Assembly (NCBI RefSeq): GCF_000003815.2 | Contig: NC_049981.1 | Span: 14,778,581-14,842,580, forward strand | From: Branchiostoma floridae | Taxonomy: Eukaryota; Chordata; Leptocardii; Amphioxiformes; Branchiostomatidae | Length of the DNA: 64,000 bases | Direction of reading: 5' to 3' | Part shown: positions 26,601-38,413 of the stretch, piece by piece | Position numbering within the stretch: position 1 is the first letter of the stretch | Layout of the letters: each line of letters begins with the position of its first letter | Position numbers and translations under genes: made by a program | The notes under the pieces: model-generated | Told to the model about the DNA's origin: nothing | What the model saw: the letters and a program-made list of their open reading frames with translations, nothing else | Databases searched by the model: none

Positions 26601-29600
26601 AGCTATAACTCTATTTTCCATGGAGACAAGGAGGACTTTTGCTGTTTAGCAGCAAAATCAATATTATAAGTATCGAAAAAGCTGATGACGATTGAACATG
26701 AACTATCTGACAAACATGCATTGATTGATTCTCACATATGCTGTTTCTCTACAATAAAATATAACAGGGGTCAAGACATGAAGAATGCTGACAAAGTATG
26801 GTAACCATATTTGGTATGCAACTCTGACAGACGAGAGATGTGAGAGTGATGACTGGCATATTCATCAGGAAGATTTGGTTTCCCCACTGTACTTATCCTT
26901 GCACGCAATGGCAGAAACTGAATGTAGTCAATATTTCTACCTCCGAGAGATCATCTACCAAATCCACTTCTTATCCATTTTCCATCTTTGACAAGCAAAA
27001 TTACGTTAACGTTGCAGCAATAAGCCGATACTTCAGATGAGGAAAGTTATGAAGCAAAGAGTTGACGACATCTAGCTGCATCTATCTGACAAGCTTAAGG
27101 GGGTGGGGTAGAAGTGAAATCGAACAACTTTAGCTCGATGAACAGCTATCCACTTATAGATAGCTCAATGAACTCTTCCAGTGGGTGTGATAGACACTCG
27201 AGCAGAACAAGGCCACTTCACTTCAAGTTTCCTAGTAAATCCTACTCATCAGCCTTTTTTCCGTGGCTTTTTCCGGGAACTCATAAAAAAGATACCCACG
27301 GCAAGGACATCTAAAACATCATTCTATTTCAATGATTTAGCATAATGCGATGTCCATTGCAGTGTAACGGGATTTTGGCTGTGCATAATGATCTATGGGG
27401 GGATTAGAAGGTAGTGTAGTAGATTGTCCAGTTGAGTCTTCCTCCTGTCGGTTAAAAGAAAGGTTAATCAATTTCATGAATTACGTTTGATAAAGTAGAA
27501 ATGCCTTACCTAAACACTCAACATCCCAGTTATATATCTAACTGTTATTGATCTGGAAGTTTGATCAGCTAAGTGGTAAATCATTTTGGCAATTTTCCCA
27601 GAAATTGAATTGACTTCGAACAGAAGAAAAAGAAATGTTCTTTGGGGTAATGTATTTCCTGGAATGTAATCATTTGTTTCTTAGAAATGCCTACAGAAAC
27701 AACTTCAGATTACTTTCCGAACATTTTCGGTTATCCTGTTATGAATTAAATTTCCATCAATGTCCGGTACAACCCACCTGCCGACTAACCAAACAACCAA
27801 CGTCGGTTGTTATCACTCACTCGTAGAACTATTTTTACCCAGGTTTATCCTCCAAACCGTTTGCCTTCTGAGCTGCTTTCATCATACCTATACACAAGAG
27901 CTACCTTTCGCCAATTGGTAGAATTGCAGCTTGTTTTACGTAGGAAAACCTATGTTTTCTTTAGCAATACATGATGCCATACCCAGGATAGGATATAGCA
28001 GACAACCAGTTAATACTCATTTTGCTTACGTTTTGCGTCCATCAGACACCTTCCTCAGAGCTTCTGAATGGAGTTCTGCTTATCGCCGCCATATGTAGCC
28101 GATGTAGGTGGCGCTTCTGTGGTGAGAACACAATCCCTTACGTGGCTGATTTTATACACCCCCTCCCCCCCGTCCCGGTTCACCACATATAAATGCCATA
28201 AGATACACAAGGTCTAAAAAAAGGCATGCACAAAAAATCTGCCATCTGACATAACCACACACACAATAGTTCAAACCTTTGCAAGATGAAAACTCTGCGA
28301 AAGTCGTGGTCACTCCAATCTCATTGATCTTCAAAGTCACCCCGGCAAAACTGATTTTACGCTTCCCATATTCAGGATGGTGTGAACAATCTATGTAATT
28401 GATAAAATGCCAAGTAAACGCCTTCTGTTATACTATTCTCGGCTATACTATCGTTAAACAACACTGTCAAATTCTCATTATGCAAGGGGCGAAGTTTTGA
28501 AACCACAACTCTAAGATTTTCCCTCGAAGCTCGCAGTTCGATTGTTCGGAGGGACAATTGTTTCAATTTCGGTGTGATCAGGAACAGCATTTTCCATGAT
28601 TGTGGGATATCACTCCGCCGTACCGGTTATTGACACAGCTCTTGTGTGAAGGCAGGAAGTTTCTTAAGCACTTACCGGACGCCCATGTGTGCCAAGCTCT
28701 AAATGAAACATATTCATTTCCTTTCCTTTCTTTGAACGATTTGCAAAAGAAAAACGTTCTAGAAGGTTCTGCTACGGGGCCTTGACCTACGCCATTTTCC
28801 CTGGCATCGAAAGGTAATTGTCGCCCAAAAGACTACAGTATGTCTAGGAGAAGATGCAAAATTTGGATGTTATTATGCACTAACAAGGACAGCCGATAGA
28901 GGCCCATGATCGCCCCTGACTTTGCAATAATGGAATAGCCCAACAGACTACTAATGCGTAGTGCGGACCCCCGGAGATTACTGGGCAGGGAGGTAATCAA
29001 AGAAGCGAGTTAGAATAGGACGACATCTTGCTACCACTTAACGGCTAACACGAATCGTTTATTTCAGTATTTAAACAGCTTTACCAGAAACATTGCTCTG
29101 CTAAGATTATTACAGTGTTGGTCACAACGCATTCGTGAATATGCGCGGAAAAGGAATGGTTCACAATGGTTGAACATCGGCATTTCCAAGAAAAATGACC
29201 AAATTTCAAACAGACGAAAACAGTTGACTGTAACATCGCCTGCCATTCAGTGATATTGATGACTAACTGCATGTAAGTACTATTAAGCTTGGCGGTGTCT
29301 TGGTGTTTGACCAAACGATATCCACTCGACGATTTCCATTCCAACCGTCATGTAATGTTGTCTTTGCTCTTATGATTTTTGATATCCACTTTTGTAATCT
29401 TAGCATTAGTCAAAATGTCATGCTACCATGATATTTGCTGAAGTCTCCGTTTCCACGGGAACATGTATACGTGCATTTACCTAAGTAAATTGGCTAGTAC
29501 TAATCTTTTGGTTTGGAATTGGACAGCTAGAGTTGCGTGTCAGATTCTGGAGTCGGTTGGTAGTTTAGAACTGTTGGAGCTCCTCTTTGCTGATTCTATA
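23640..29600. other. Upstream intergenic region of the subtilase gene; no gene recognised
   Basis: AT-rich sequence with many short open frames, none with a recognisable motif or supported splice sites. It may contain regulatory sequence for the gene starting at 29635. Confidence 0.4.
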
Positions 29601-29634
29601 CCTTCTCTCCGGGAAAGCAACAGAAACTGTCAAG

Positions 29635-29686
29635 ATGAAGGTTGTGCTTATGCTGGCACTTCTCGGTTATGTAGCAAGTGCGAAAG
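29635..29686 (+). CDS. Subtilase exon 1: signal peptide, start codon choice
   Basis: The ATG at 29635 opens a 17-codon hydrophobic leader and ends in a phase-1 donor (AAAG|GTGAG). A phase-1 intron just after the signal peptide is a common arrangement. Exon 2 resumes in frame with the I9 propeptide. The context AAGATGA has A at -3, which fits an initiation codon. Confidence 0.85.
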
Positions 29687-32600
29687 GTGAGAATATAATT
29701 GCTTATCACATTTCTTCAACGTGTTGCATCGTATGTGAAGAATAGCCGCTGGCGTTTTGACGTTTTCAGTTGATAACTAAAAAGAGACTACAAAGCTCAG
29801 AGGCAATGTAGCATTAGAACTAACCAGCGTCTCACAGCTGTTAACGTTAAGCTTGAACGTTCTTGATTAATATGAAGTCAGCGACGGGCCTTTTCTGACT
29901 AAATGTAGTCATTTAAATCAAGTCATTTCTCGTATTAAAACATTTTTGTCCCTGCAATTTTAGTTATGATATGTAATAGTAGTCATTCGTGATTTCTCTT
30001 ATGCGGTTTCCTTTGTCTGCTTTCAACTTCCTAGGATCATACATACTGTTTCTCCCTTTCCTGACGTTTCGCGTCTGTTTCAGTACCTCTGTACAACACG
30101 GAGCATGGCACCGCCATCCCGGATGAGTACATTGTGGTTCTGCGCAGCAACATCACCGACCATGAGCGTAAGGACATGTCCTTTCCTAGACTGTACATGT
30201 ATATATATACTCACTCCATATGACCTAGTCAATTTTAGACCAATTTTTTTTACAACAAAAAGTTTGACATCTTTGCATCTCATACAATTGTTGTGCAAAT
30301 AAAGTTATCGATTGAAAGTTAATAAATCTACTCTCTAACAGGAGCTGTCCATATGGGCAAAGTGAACGACATCGTCAAAAACTCGGAGTTACCCCACTCT
30401 CATGTGAAACACGAATTCTGCATCGGTGATCTGGTGGGCTATTCCATGATAGCACCGAGGAGGTACGTAAAGAGTTTGAGCTGTTTTCATAGAGCGCACC
30501 TTGTAACTTAACTAGGGGTATCTTTGTCTAGGCTTATGCCAAAGTAGCAGACACCCTGTAGTGTTCAATTATACATTATGTAGCAAGTCGCAGTACAGAC
30601 CTTGAGAGACAGGTCATTACATTAGTGTGTTTGAGTGAGAAAAAAGCAGGCAATAGCTAGACCTTGCTTTTAGATTTGCTTGTAGTAGATGTAACCTTTC
30701 TAGTTGATTGTAGTATGGCAACGAGCACAGTTATTATGACAATGTTGCAATATCGTTGTGGATGATATGTTTTTTTTTAGTGTTGTGGAACTTCTCCGAG
30801 AGTTCCCGGATGTAGAATACATCGAGGCCAATCAGATTGTGAAAGGGCACTCTGGGCACGAGAGTAGCGAAAAATACCGAGAAATGAACGAGACTGAGGA
30901 AAAGTGTCACGTGCAGCGCATGGCAGGATGGGTAAGTCATATCTTACATATTTCACGATCCCAAATATCACCATATGAAGCATAACAACACAAACTTAGC
31001 ATAAAACATATAAAACCACTAAATCTGTGTTATTTTTATCCCAGAACCTCGTGCGCATCAACCAGAGGATGTTGAACATAGACGGGCGGTTCTCGTACAA
31101 AGGTAAGGATTTTCCACATTCACCACCACAAACAAGAAAGCAGACTCCGTCCCTATGGCGTTGATAAAAACGTTGCAATTTCACTTCCATTCTGGTCACT
31201 ACTTGAAGAGAGAAAGGAGAGTGTGGAAGAAACTGAGACATAAAAAGTGGATCAAATTCGTGACGTATGCTAATGCTAGCAATTTTATAAACAAGTTTCG
31301 TAAAGTTTACAGTTTAGTAATGGTACGGTAAAGGCAACGTAAAGACGTGACGCTCAACTGAGGCATGGTACTTTTCCAAGTATCTATAGTAGCTGTACAA
31401 TGTGCCTAGCTGGCTGTGCTTTCATTAGTCATTTTTATGGTTTATTCTTGTTAATGATTGCCAATACTTTTCCTTGGCCTTCCAGGCAGCTCTGACGGTA
31501 CAGGTGTGACTGTTTACGTCATGGATAGGTAAACGTACAATGTTTGTTAATTAGTTGTGCGTTACGTGGACAATAAAGACTACCAATATTGCGCGTTAGT
31601 CAGTCTGCTTACATTGCACTTATACTTTGCTACTGTTCCATGCATTCTATCAATATACATGTTTGATGAGTAGTGTTATGTAAACATATGCATATTAGAC
31701 CAAAAGGGGCCTCCCGCAACTAGAAAGTCTGCTAAGGACTCTACAATTCTCGACGGCGCGGAACATATGCTAGTTCTGTATTATCTACATGTACGTATAC
31801 ATTGAATGTCGAGGCATTGTATACGATCCTGCACCTAGCACCAGGGTATCCCTTTTGGTCGTATTCTATACACGGTATAATTTTTTTACCATTCATCATC
31901 ATCTTCACCGCATATTAGTGTTTACTAAGGCGGGCCGCCATTGTTCCCCACACTTTCCTGTCCACTGATGTCCGTTGCAAGTCTTCCCATGCTATGAGTA
32001 AGCGAATATATCGCACCCATGTTCATTTTTTTCTCAATTAGTGGTATCAACACTGAACATGTGGAGTTTGAAGGAAGAGCAAGCTGGGTAAGTCTTGAAC
32101 ATGCAAAGATATATAAAAGCCGATCGTTCTGCTGTAGTACCATAGAAAGTCGCTATTTGATATTAGAACTTGTCCTGTAACTTTCTGACACCCACATACT
32201 ACATGTCATAAAGCCCCCTTTACAAATCAAGAATTTAGCTCGGCCGAGGTGTCAGCGAGCTCTACATTATGAGGAGGTATAGCCCTGATGCCGACGAAGA
32301 AACTTTGCCATTTGTTCATAGGCATCAGGGTCATGCCTCCTCGTTATGTAGAGCTCGCTCACAACTCGGCCGAGCTAAATTCTTGATTTGTAAAGGGGGC
32401 TTAAAGACACACCCACAACATTTGGTATTGTGATGTCCACAAACACATGAGTTGAAGATGTAGAAATAGTTACGATGTCAAAAAGGACCTGAATTTTGAA
32501 ACCATATTCTATCACTGATACTTCAGGGTGTGGACTTTGTTGACGACCCCTCTCCCTTTACCGATAAGAACGGACACGGCACACACGTAGCAGGTAAGAA

Positions 32601-35600
32601 TACATTCTAGACGTTTTTCAGGAAGGTGGTTGAAAGGGCCAGATATAGCCCATATTGCTTTGTATGACACTTGGATCAACGTTGCTTAGACCAACAACAT
32701 ACAGCACTGCTTTAAGATCAGTAACAAAGAATTTGTTTGTCCCTGAGTTAATGGCAATAGATCATAAGAAAGTAAAGTAGTCGACAACCACTGCAGTGAA
32801 ACATGTTGCTTTTTCAAGTACTAGTAGTAGTACTAGTGCAATTTGGCCTCGCCACGGCTCACGGTTTCAGCTACTGAACACTGGGTCACCCCTACCCTTC
32901 TCTGTAAGTGTGCTGGGATGCAAAGGTTTGGCACCTGAAGGTAAAGAACATATATGTACAGAATCTAATCGGAAATCATCCCTCTAGCTTTGATAGGCGG
33001 AAAGACTTTCGGAGTGGCAAAGAAAGTTCACCTGGTGGCCGTGCGGACGATGAACCAGAACAGCTCCGGCAAGACCGAGTACGTAACACACCGTGATGTT
33101 TACTTCATGGAAAGGAAACATAACGTTATATTTTTGCTTCCTCTTCTTCTTCCATTCTAAAAACATATGTTTATTGAGCTGGACGATACGGTAGTAGCCA
33201 TGGTCACAGGTTAAGTAGCAGACACCCACAGGTGTTCGACTACATTCTGCAAGGGACAGGACAGAACTGGAGGGGCTGGTCATATATATATATAAGATTA
33301 TGTTTGACTGAAAATAAACAGTGCAGTGGTTTGTTAGGTTAGACCTCATGAAGGTAACATTATGTACTTGCCTGCAACTTTTACCTTTCTAGTTTATCTA
33401 TTTTCATCAATGTATATAGAAGTATATAACCTAGCCTTCCATTGACATTATCCATTCCAGTGACGGTCTTGTAAAGTTCAATATTTTGGTCATAATATAC
33501 GCACAGGGCCTATGTTATCAACAGTTGTTGTCGTAATATTATAGTGATAACGGGGGTATGTTTTCATATCTACAGTAACCTGATACTAGCCATTGAGTGG
33601 ATCACCAAAGACGTGCAAAAACACAAAGAGAAGAAACCCACGTACAAGGCCATCACCAAGTAAGGGCAACTTTCCCTTGTCTTCACAGTATCTAAGTGCT
33701 TAGCAATTGTTAGATGTTAGATGGTAGATAGTCAAAAAGCCTGTAGATTGCGCACTACACAGAACAATACATGTCCTGTTGTTGGTGTTTTCTTAATTCC
33801 AGCATGTCAGTAGGAACTTCACGTTCTGCTGCGCTCAACGCCGCCATTGCTGCTGCAGCCAACGCGGTGAGTTCTGGGTAATCAAAGATGTCGTTGTTTC
33901 GGTTATAACATCCGTTTTATAAAATCAAGAGCAAACATGATTATTACCGACTGTGCGATGCCTACCGAACTTTGATTTTGTTGAAACCTTAGATGGCGTT
34001 CATTTGCATAATTTATTAAGTTATTTGATAATTTTTTTGCTTGACAACTGCATATGATGCAACCTACTCAACAATTATTGGAAACTACTTTAAATATAAG
34101 GGTGAGATGATATATCTATACATTCTTTGATGGGGTTTCTGGTGTATATGCACTCCCTTGTATGTGTTCTTTACATGTATGTCCTATATTTACAATGCAG
34201 GAACATGTAAAAAGTTGCATCTGACATGTTCATTACTGTCTCCACTGTATGTTTTCCAGTCCATGCTCTTTGTGGTTTCGGCGGGAAACGCCCAGACAGA
34301 CGCCTGTAACGCGTCCCCTGCCAGCGCGGAGGCAGCGTAAGTAATAGGCTGGTTCATCGTTTAAACTGCGCAGGCGCTGTCAGTGCAATGAACTGTGGGT
34401 AATATGTCAAAGTTGAAGACCCCGGAGACATAACAAAACACTCTGGACAAGGCCTAGACAAGAACTTTGGGGCCTTCACCTTTGACACATTACCCACGAT
34501 GCATCTCGCTACGCATGCACAGTTTAATCCACGAGCCGGCTTGATTTCTTAGCCTGCTTGATCCCTTGTAAGCGCCGTAGTAGACTCTATCCCAGGCTAT
34601 TTCGTGTTCCTACTGGTTCCTGATTGTATGCAGTATGATTGCTACCGGGTTTAGCTTGAATCCACAACACCAACATTGAGACAATACAGACTGTTTACAC
34701 TGGTGCTGAAATGCCTTCCAATGCAAGGACCTCAGTTTCTGATAGCTAACGCGTTTCTCGTTACATCTTTCACTCCACCACAGGATAACAGTTGCCGCTA
34801 CCAACGCAATCGACAAGTTCTCCTCAACTTTCTCAAACTTCGGTGCATGCGTGGACATCCTTGCCCCGGTGAGTACACGATACATATCGAGCACATACCG
34901 TATCATCGGTCCAGTGGTTAGGGTTTTGCGATCTCATTGAAAGGCCTGGTTTCGATTTTTTCTTTTATGCTTTTTGGTTTGGATAGCGAAGATGGGATCG
35001 TGTTCTATTCCTGATATTGCTGCCGAGAGGCTGTGTCCTTGGGAATCCGGAAAGACATTGCACGAGTTCCTTACTTCAACCAGGTGTAGATGGGTGCCTC
35101 TCAACCCGAAATCAAATTGTCTCAAAAAATAAGAAAAAATCAATGATCTTACAAATGAGGTAAAGTGATAAAAGTCACGTCTATTTTCTTGTATCAGGGG
35201 GAAGACATCCAGTCTGCCTGGATCAACAGCAAGTACTCCGTCATGAGCATGACTGGCACGTCCCAAGCTGCGCCGCATGTGGTACGTGATCAAATCGCCA
35301 GGTGTCAGCACTTCACTATCTATTCAGTTTCACCAGCCAGTATTGCAGAGGAAAATGGTATAGCGGAACGAAGCAAAATGTGCTATTTTGATAGCTTCAA
35401 GTGCTACTGTTAGCCTCAGGCATCAGACCTCGACACATCAAGGAACCCTTCACAAACAGCGCACTGTAGTCTCACTACCATGTTTCTATCATGATTAAAA
35501 AAAAAACACCCGTTAAGAATGGATCCTTTATCTTTTGTTTTACTTTCCTGTAATTTCAGACCGGAGTGATCAGCCGGTACCTAAGCTTCTTCCGTGATGC

Positions 35601-36009
35601 CACCGGCAGCATCAGTCCGGAGGCAGTCCGGGACTGGGTGGTGGGCATGTAAGTACAACAGATGGTTACTACAAAACCAAAGATGATCGCCAGGGGGCTA
35701 TAAAGTGTAGTCTTGTGTGGTTACTAGTAATATGCAAGCAGATGTAAGGATGCGGCCGAGGTTAACTAGTTTCCTCCTTTTTACTAGGCATAAATGTGCT
35801 GTTATAGTTCCCAGCTCTTACAGAACAGAGTTGTTGGTGTGGTGTTCAGTCCAGCTGACCCTCAGTAGCTTACTATAGCACTTTATCTTCTGAGTGTCTT
35901 TTTTTCAACCCATATCCATTCTTCTGCTTTCAGGTCTAGTAAGGACGTGGTGCAAGAGATCCCGGATGAGGACACGCCCAACAAGCTGTTGTTCCTGGAC
36001 TGTTACTAG
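29635..36009 (+). CDS. Secreted proteinase-K-type subtilisin-like serine protease (S8A), 16 exons, 423 aa
   Basis: Coding exons: 29635-29686, 30084-30167, 30342-30462, 30781-30931, 31045-31102, 31486-31528, 32042-32087, 32527-32593, 32988-33078, 33576-33659, 33803-33866, 34260-34336, 34784-34868, 35198-35281, 35560-35648, 35934-36009 (1272 nt, all GT-AG, in frame). Residues 1-16 are a signal peptide (MKVVLMLALLGYVASA). About 27-106 is an inhibitor-I9 propeptide (IPDEYIVVLR to VEYIEANQIV). The catalytic domain starts near 130. The triad is Asp169 (VYVMDSGI), His202 (NGHGTHVAG) and Ser363 (GTSQAAPHV), with oxyanion Asn297 (VVSAGN). NASPASAEAAITVAAT and SNFGACVDILAPGEDI are typical of the proteinase K family. 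By family knowledge it is made as a secreted zymogen whose I9 domain assists folding and is cleaved off. There is no C-terminal P domain or Cys/His-rich domain, so it is neither a furin-type convertase nor a full PCSK9, although Gln follows the active Ser as in PCSK9. The physiological substrate is unknown. Confidence 0.95.
32222..32401. mobile_element. 180-bp foldback MITE with about 82-bp terminal inverted repeats and TAA target duplication (subtilase intron 7)
   Basis: The left arm starts AGCCCCCTTTACAAATCAAG and the right arm ends with its complement. About 80 bp pair with few mismatches around a short loop of about 20-30 bp. The trinucleotide TAA stands directly outside both ends (32219-32221 and 32402-32404), as expected for a 3-bp target-site duplication of the PIF/Harbinger type. 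There is no coding capacity. The high arm identity suggests a fairly young insertion. Confidence 0.85.
34347..34541. mobile_element. About 195-bp foldback MITE in subtilase intron 12
   Basis: The two arms (about 34347-34425 and 34465-34541) are imperfect inverted repeats. They share a TTTAAACTG-like core, GTGGGTAAT, GTCAAAG and TGAAG blocks. A related, more decayed copy lies at about 60640-60805. Confidence 0.65.
34905..34960 (+). mobile_element. tRNA-derived SINE fragment (subtilase intron 13)
   Basis: It has an A-box-like CAGTGGTTAGGG and a B-box-like GGTTTCGATTT spaced as in a tRNA-type SINE head. Only about 55 bp is recognisable. Confidence 0.4.
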
Positions 36010-38413
36010 GCAACCGCCGTTGCTGGGCAACCATCAACACTACGTAACTGCAACGGTAAAAGTGAACGACACGTTTGGGTCTTCACAGAAAACTAAACTG
36101 AACTGTTGTAGGATTGAAAGAGAACTAAGCTACGCCAGCGACTACATGTATGTCTGGTTGGTCATATTATCGGCTCTGTTGAGTTGTTGTAGTAGCAATA
36201 GTCTCCGAAAGTACAGCATATGAAAAAAAAGAAGAAAAAAAATCTGATCGATGTACATGTGTTTTTTCTTGGTCTTAATTTAAGCATAAGAAGAAAAAAC
36301 TGTAAGGCCTGTTGCATTTCCCGTTTTCCCCTTTTGTTCTGCTTCCTGGAGAGATTCTAGGGCCTAGATCCTAGATAGATCTTAGGTGAGAGACGATATA
36401 TAGCAAGTTGTCCCGCACACCTCAGGTCGCAGCTCAATTGTCCACGTTTTTTCCCTTATACCTTACCTAACGTTACTGGGTGTCGCCTGCAAAGTAATGA
36501 TCACAATAATTTGAATTTTGCTACACATTTATGAAAGACTTTATACTTGACATCTATGCTTCGAAATCTGAGTTGTGCTTATTATTTCTGGGTGAGGCCG
36601 AGGACTTATTGATCACCCCTCGTAGGAGTAAACAGATTTGAGCTCCTCCTGCACAAACTAAGGTTTGAGGAAACAATCTCTTGCTACCAGGAGCGGGCCG
36701 CTAGGAGTCAGTCGGACGGGCCGCTAGGAGCACGGGTTAGTATAATAGTGATTTCTAGTCGAGTCGTATGTAATGTACACTAACGCCCAAAAGTGCCGAA
36801 TAGTAGCTATGAATATTTGTGGTTATGGATGACTGACCTGACTATTAGTAAAGCGGTGCGCTGCAAACATGGTAAAACTCGCTAGTCGCCCCCACTGTCA
36901 GGTGGGGAATCCATCCATTTGCTGGCATTGAATTGGTTTATCTCCAGGCAAGCAGGTGTTAATGAATGTCATTACTTGACAGTCGTACGTGGTGCAATGT
37001 ATGGTAACAGCTAATTAACAACAGTTATCCGGGGCTACATACAGAACAACAAAATGTTATTGATCATTAATTATGAACAGCAGTCATGTGCTGGCTGCTT
37101 CATTTCAAAGCAGATGTTAAGGTGGAAAATTCTAACGTTTCCAAACTGCATTAAGAACCATACCATAATACTAAAACAAACTGTAAGAACCATTTCATTC
37201 AAGTTTTCATGTTATGATGAGCTGTATGTGCGTATTTCGTAAGATGGTAAAACACACTAGAAATCTAGAAAAAGTGGAATGGACAAATTGAATTACAAAT
37301 GCAAAATATTCTTTCACATTTTTCTTTATTCCTCTTTTTAGGGGTACATTTGCTAAGTGACCATCATACTTATGTAACAATATTACACCACTCTCCATAT
37401 ACATCCAATACTAGTAATACAATCATTACTTTCTTCTATCTGTTTCTCAAGAAACGAGTATCATTTTATAGATAAATATCAATGCATTAAAGTGAAAAAT
37501 GTACTGCAAATTATGATTGGTTAAAGTTAGAAATTTGGAGCCAACCAGCATTAAGCTTTGTAGTGAGGAGAAAAATGCAAGTCTAGAACATGATAGTACT
37601 TTGTACCACCTCTGTTGATTGGTTGTTTCAATTACATGTATGTGACATGTAAGCCATTCTGTGATTGGCTAATCTTTCATATCTATCTGAGAAAACGTTT
37701 GTTCAAAGGCTAGTTGAAAGTCATGTGGTACGAATCTTAAGCTGTGATTGGCCAAAACAACTAATTAAATCAAATATCACACTGACTCTCATAGTGACAC
37801 AAATGAAACCAGTTGCCATTTCAAATTCATATTGTACAACATTGATGATCATTGCATAATGGAGATACAAATGATAATAATTTCATCTCTAAAATAGATT
37901 TCATAACCTATTCATCTTCATAGTTTCATTGCAACTACGTGGTACACAAGTCCTGTTGTTAGGCCAGACCACCCCCCACCCCCTTTGGGTTGACACTGGA
38001 AAGTGCACACTGAAAGGAATGAAATACATGTACTTGAGTTCAAAATAAATTAACTTTTAACCTTGTTCACTGCAATTTATCCACAAATTTCTGACATCTT
38101 TCAATTTCTCTCTGCATGACATTCATTCATCCATTTACTGCACAGTCTTTTTCATAGGTAACTAACCTACATATACCTCGATACACTGATCCAGCATTTT
38201 TAACCCTCTTAATGTGAAGAAACCCATGGCACCAATTTTGTAATGGTGATGGGATTTGGCAGCAGGGGGAAGGTTAAAAAGTCTAATGGTCAGAAGTTGT
38301 TAATCTTATCGAACATCAATGGACCATTAAACTGTTGAGAATCAAGGCCAATCTTCAGGATGTTTCCTATCAAATTTCATGGGAGCCTGTTTCTGTTGCT
38401 ATGGCGATGGTTG
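36010..38413. other. Convergent 3' region between the subtilase and aconitase/IRP genes
   Basis: It contains the 3' UTR of the subtilase (+) and of the aconitase/IRP gene (-). I see no further coding region. On the minus strand an AATAAA at 37325-37330 is a possible polyadenylation signal, implying a 3' UTR of about 1.1 kb. I see no iron-responsive-element hairpin by eye. Confidence 0.6.
37325..37330 (-). terminator. Possible polyadenylation signal AATAAA of the aconitase/IRP gene
   Basis: TTTATT on the + strand reads AATAAA on the transcript strand, about 1.09 kb downstream of the stop codon at 38414-38416. No transcript evidence is available, and other signals could be used. Confidence 0.3.

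Noticed and set aside
29635-36009. Calling the subtilase PCSK9
   Set aside because: Only the GTSQAA motif agrees; the C-terminal Cys/His-rich domain is missing and the core is proteinase-K-like.
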